Below, one piece after another: positions 61,452-64,000 of a stretch of 64,000 bases of DNA. Below the pieces are notes generated by a model. That model did not search any database, was not told where the DNA came from, and worked only from the letters and a program-made list of their open reading frames with translations. Where the stretch lies: NCBI GenBank assembly GCA_002727195.1, contig PBWH01000006.1, positions 725,151-789,150 of the forward strand, written 5' to 3'. This DNA is from Gemmatimonadota bacterium (lineage in GTDB: Bacteria; Latescibacterota; UBA2968). The position numbers and the translations under genes are program-made. Position 1 is the first letter of the stretch; each line of letters opens with the position of its first letter.

Positions 61452-61796
61452 ATGCCGAACCGTGTGGATAGTCCGGCAGGAGGAACCAGGCCGGAAGTCG
61501 CGCGTCTGGGGTCTCTGGAGCGGGCTCAAGAGCCGGCCCAGCAGGCGGCTCCAGAGCAGACCGTGGACCTGGTCGAGTTGTCATCCGCCGCCCACCAGCA
61601 GGCGCAGACGGCGCCGGCACAGTCAGAGCGCGGTGCAGATCAAGATCCTCCGAGTGCACAGGAAAATACGGAAACGGCCTCGACCGTGAACTCTCAGACT
61701 CAGAACCAGGCGGCTCAGCTGAGAGCGCAGCAGGAATCGGCTCAGCAGCCGGCTCAGGCGCAGGAGCCGGGTAACCTGGTCGACGTGACAGGATAA
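61452..61796 (+). CDS. Gln/Ala-rich low-complexity small protein
   Basis: 114 residues from ATG 61452 with AGGAG 7 bases upstream; an in-frame ATG at 61437 is less well placed. The protein is disordered in appearance, with repeats of QxxQxAxQ, a core VDLVELSSAAHQQ and the end GNLVDVTG. The LVELSSAA and C-terminal GxxVDVT elements resemble small flagellum-associated proteins, and the 50-residue protein at 63017 ends similarly (GDKIDLTA). Function unknown. Confidence 0.65.
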   Translation: MPNRVDSPAGGTRPEVARLGSLERAQEPAQQAAPEQTVDLVELSSAAHQQAQTAPAQSERGADQDPPSAQENTETASTVNSQTQNQAAQLRAQQESAQQPAQAQEPGNLVDVTG

Positions 61797-61820
61797 CAGA
61801 CGTAATCGACTGACAAGGGC

Positions 61821-61846
61821 GGCCTGCCGACATCGATCGGCGGGCC
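61821..61846 (+). terminator. hairpin after the Gln-rich gene
   Basis: ggcctgccga (61821-61830) pairs with tcggcgggcc (61837-61846) over 10 bp with one G-U, followed by atttctgttt. It lies just before the glycosyltransferase start. Confidence 0.65.
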
Positions 61847-61858
61847 ATTTCTGTTTGT

Positions 61859-62977
61859 ATGCCGACGGTCATCCACAGTGTGAATCCCTATCTCGAGCCG
61901 ACGACGGTGTGGATCCACGACCAGATTCGTAGCCTGGAACGCTACGAGCCGGTTGTCTATTCTCGCTACACTCGGAACCGGGACCGGTTTCCTGTAGACC
62001 GGCTCGTTGACTTTACGTCGGGCGGTTGGCTCACCGGGCTGAGCGATCGTGTTCGGATCCGGCTAAGCGGCACCTACCCGCGATACGGGGCGCAGGCCGT
62101 TCGTGACAGTGCCGACCTGATCCACGCACACTTCGGCCAGGAAGGTTTTCGATGTCTGGACGCGAAAGGGGAAGCTGGGATTCCGCTCGTGACGACTTTC
62201 TACGGACTGGATGTTTCGGCGCTGCCGAAGATCGCCGTGTGGCAGAAGCGGTTCGGCAGGCTGTTTTTGGAAGGTGATCTGTTCCTTGCGGAGGGGCCGC
62301 ACATGGCTTCGATGTTGCGCGGCATCGGGTGTCCCGAAGAGAAGGTGCGAGTCCAGCCGCTGGGTGTGGACCTTTCCGCCTTCACCTATCGGTCCCCGAG
62401 CCAAAGGGAGGCTGCCGGGGAGGTGCTGATGTATGCGTCACTCCGGGAGAAGAAGGGACATCGATACGGGCTCGAAGCGTTCGCCCGAATCGCAGCCGAG
62501 TTCGACGCGCGAATGACGATTATCGGGGACGGTCCTCTGCGGACAGACCTGGAGTCGAGGACAGCTGTGTTGGGCGTGCAAGATCGGGTCCGCTTTCTAG
62601 GCAGTCTCGATCACGACACCTGTAAGCAGCATCTGGCAGAGGCAACAGTTCTGCTGTATCCGAGTGTGATAGCTTCTGATGGAGATACAGAGGGCGGGGC
62701 ACCCGTCGGGATCCTCGAAGCGATGGCCTCGGGGCTACCAGTGGTTTCGACGCGACATGCCGATATCCCGTTTGTGACGAACGATGGGGCTGCCGCTTAC
62801 CTGACGGAGGAGCGGAATGTGGATGGGTTGGTGGAAGGTTTGCGTGAGATCCTTGGCGCGCAATCCGAGGCCGTGACGTACGCGGAGGCAGGGAGAGAGG
62901 CGGTCGAATCCCGGCACGCACTCGAAGCACAAGGCGCAGCGCTCGAGGCACGATACGACGAAGCGATCGGGGCATGA
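61859..62977 (+). CDS. glycosyltransferase family 4/1
   Basis: 372 residues. GT-B fold with the C-terminal nucleotide-sugar domain signatures VLMYASLREKKGHRYGLEAF, MTIIGDGPLRTDLES near 220 and the donor-binding EAMASGLPVVSTRHADIPF near 290. The N-terminal acceptor domain has DLIHAHFGQEGF. Probably transfers a sugar to an extracellular polysaccharide or lipid. Single gene between two terminators. Confidence 0.9.
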   Translation: MPTVIHSVNPYLEPTTVWIHDQIRSLERYEPVVYSRYTRNRDRFPVDRLVDFTSGGWLTGLSDRVRIRLSGTYPRYGAQAVRDSADLIHAHFGQEGFRCLDAKGEAGIPLVTTFYGLDVSALPKIAVWQKRFGRLFLEGDLFLAEGPHMASMLRGIGCPEEKVRVQPLGVDLSAFTYRSPSQREAAGEVLMYASLREKKGHRYGLEAFARIAAEFDARMTIIGDGPLRTDLESRTAVLGVQDRVRFLGSLDHDTCKQHLAEATVLLYPSVIASDGDTEGGAPVGILEAMASGLPVVSTRHADIPFVTNDGAAAYLTEERNVDGLVEGLREILGAQSEAVTYAEAGREAVESRHALEAQGAALEARYDEAIGA

Positions 62978-63013
62978 AAAAAGGCTCACACCCCAGGGGT
63001 GAGCCTTTTTTCG
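62978..63013. terminator. bidirectional Rho-independent terminator
   Basis: aaaaaaggctcacacc (62977-62992) faces ggggtgagcctttttt (62996-63011) with a short loop: 10-bp GC stem flanked by A6 and T6, so it works for the glycosyltransferase on the plus strand and the small gene at 63017 on the minus strand. Confidence 0.95.
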
Positions 63014-63016
63014 TCA

Positions 63017-63169
63017 CTACGCGGTCAGATCGATCTTGTCACCGCGGTTTTCTTCGTGCGCCTGAACGACGGCTTTCGGTTTCCGTCGCTTCGGAGAGCG
63101 TTTCCGCGGTTGCTCCTGACTATCTCGATCTTCAACGCGAACATTCGATGCGGTTATGGGTGATAACAT
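63017..63169 (-). CDS. 50-residue basic protein, unknown
   Basis: ATG 63169 with AAGGAAGGTG upstream encodes MLSPITASNVRVEDRDSQEQ, PRKRSPKRRKPKAVVQAHEE and NRGDKIDLTA, followed by a bidirectional terminator. It has good gene signals at both ends but is too small for most gene finders. The C-terminal GDKIDLTA resembles the end of the protein at 61452-61796. Confidence 0.65.
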   Translation of the reverse strand: MLSPITASNVRVEDRDSQEQPRKRSPKRRKPKAVVQAHEENRGDKIDLTA

Positions 63170-63402
63170 GTCATCACCTTCCTTATCGAATTGCCGGCGC
63201 TGTTGCCCGCAACGCCGACAGGTTGATGAGCCTATCTATTAACCTTGTCGGCAGAAGTAGGGAGTCCTTTAGTCTTTATGTATCAGAGAATTCGGCCGCG
63301 GGTCGTGGCCGCCATCTCCGTAAGGGCGGTTCGGAGCCGCTTCATTTCCCCCGTGCTCTAGTCGACCATATCGGTGAACGCCCAGTTCTCACGGATCAGG
63401 TC

Positions 63403-63777
63403 TTAGTGCCCGAGCATTCGCTGGGCGTTCATGGTTAAGGGTTTGTTGTTAAAGGGCTTAGTGATAAAATTGGGCGCCTGTGCCTGATTGATGGCGTCGA
63501 CCGCGACCTGCAGATCACCGTGGGCGGTCAACAGGATGCGCATCGCCTGAGGACAGACCTCGAGCGATTGGGTGAGGAAGTCGATGCCGTTTACGTTCGG
63601 CATCTGGTAGTCGGCCAGGAGAAAATCGGGGAATCCCCCCATGCCCTTCAGTTTCTTGAGAGCTGCTGCGCCATCCTCCGCGGTCGAAACGGTATATCCG
63701 CGGCTTCTGAACAGGTCTTCCAGAACGAGGCATACGTCGTCCTCGTCATCAACAGGCGTTACGTGGTTTGCCAGCAA
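63403..63777 (-). CDS. single-domain response regulator
   Basis: 124 residues, receiver domain only. Acidic pocket VDDEDDV (residues 9-15), phospho-acceptor Asp in LLADYQMPNVNG near 56, Thr in ILLTAHGD and Lys in TKPFNNKPL near 108. The C-terminus (MNAQRMLGH) is short and slightly unusual. No output domain and no kinase nearby; a CheY-like or phosphorelay role is possible. Confidence 0.85.
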   Translation of the reverse strand: MLANHVTPVDDEDDVCLVLEDLFRSRGYTVSTAEDGAAALKKLKGMGGFPDFLLADYQMPNVNGIDFLTQSLEVCPQAMRILLTAHGDLQVAVDAINQAQAPNFITKPFNNKPLTMNAQRMLGH

Positions 63778-63882
63778 TCATCCTTAATCGTGACGTTTAA
63801 AGAGATCAGGGAATGGCCAAGATAAACGAATCGACATATCGGTACAATAGACGACCACTCGGCGAGACAGGGATCGGGACCT

Positions 63883-64000
63883 GATGGAGCTCAAGATCGA
63901 TGGCATTGCAGCCGGCGGTGTCGGCTACTCAGAGTCCGACACCGAGCGCATTCACGTGGCGGGGGCCTTGCCGGGGGATCGGGTGGAAGTCAGTCGACCT
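63883..64000 (+). CDS. TRAM-domain RNA methyltransferase, RlmD/TrmA-like (5' part only)
   Basis: ATG 63883 begins MELKIDGIAAGGVGYSESDT then HVAGALPGDRVEVSRP, the N-terminal TRAM beta-barrel of 23S rRNA/tRNA uracil-5-methyltransferases (family pattern I-x-G-LA-xGGxGV ... VPGALPGExV). The gene runs off the end of the window, so its catalytic part is not seen. Confidence 0.75.

Noticed and set aside
1-64000. CRISPR arrays, rRNA, tRNA genes, prophage or insertion-sequence transposases
   Set aside because: No regularly spaced repeats, no cloverleaf or rRNA sequence, and no transposase or integrase was recognised by eye. The gttc/gaatcc stem at 1127-1145 resembles a tRNA T-arm but has no surrounding tRNA.

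Overview
The window looks like chromosomal DNA of an uncultured, flagellated, GC-rich Gram-negative bacterium. Outer-membrane porin, flagellin, Tat-exported molybdenum enzyme, phytanoyl-CoA dioxygenase, sulfatase, rhamnulokinase and a dockerin-like tail on a large secreted protein together recall marine or sponge-associated lineages of the FCB group such as Latescibacterota or Poribacteria. That placement is an inference from gene content; no rRNA or tRNA gene was found to support it. Layout: (1) 0-6 kb: a cut-off metallophosphoesterase, a peroxiredoxin whose peroxidatic Cys codon is an in-frame TGA (a probable selenoprotein), then a PaoABC-type periplasmic molybdenum aldehyde oxidoreductase (2Fe-2S, molybdopterin and FAD/4Fe-4S subunits) ending in a 79-residue Cys-rich protein of unknown role. 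(2) 5.8-17.2 kb: a phosphate regulon: cyclic-nucleotide-binding protein, phoB-phoR, a porin facing a pstS-pstC-pstA-pstB-phoU run, with a clear three-repeat Pho box between the divergent genes. (3) 17.4-21.4 kb: NUDIX hydrolase, then MoxR ATPase, VWA protein and XdhC, which fit maturation of the molybdenum enzyme. (4) 21.7-23.2 kb: a pspA-like gene behind a textbook sigma-54 promoter but carrying two frameshifts. (5) 23.4-31 kb: PhyH dioxygenase, a minus-strand run (symporter, 39-residue accessory protein, alpha/alpha-toroid enzyme, polysaccharide deacetylase, aquaporin, acetyltransferase) and a ferredoxin with an HTH-like tail. (6) 31-40.5 kb: TrmJ-type RNA methylase, two phosphoesterases, a PLP dehydratase coupled to a propeller/toroid protein, and three decayed genes (NnrU/ICMT-like, ECF sigma factor, methyltransferase). 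(7) 40.6-50.3 kb: a large secreted HExxH protein with dockerin-like tail, an XPB-N/WYL protein, fliL-like gene, two paralogous small membrane proteins and flagellin. (8) 50.6-59 kb: membrane proteins, a wrecked HlyD/ABC exporter pair with an unexplained insert, aldo/keto reductase, sulfatase and a UvrD tail. (9) 59-64 kb: SMUG1-like uracil-DNA glycosylase coupled to rhamnulokinase, glycosyltransferase, small proteins, a receiver domain and the start of a TRAM-domain rRNA/tRNA methylase. The strongest leads are the Sec-peroxiredoxin with a matching hairpin just after the UGA, the sigma-54 promoter of pspA, the Cys-rich partner of the Pao-like enzyme, the symporter locus with its 39-residue partner and the ferredoxin-HTH fusion. 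Several frameshifts are repaired by adding one base to a G/C run, so part of the apparent gene decay may be sequencing error.
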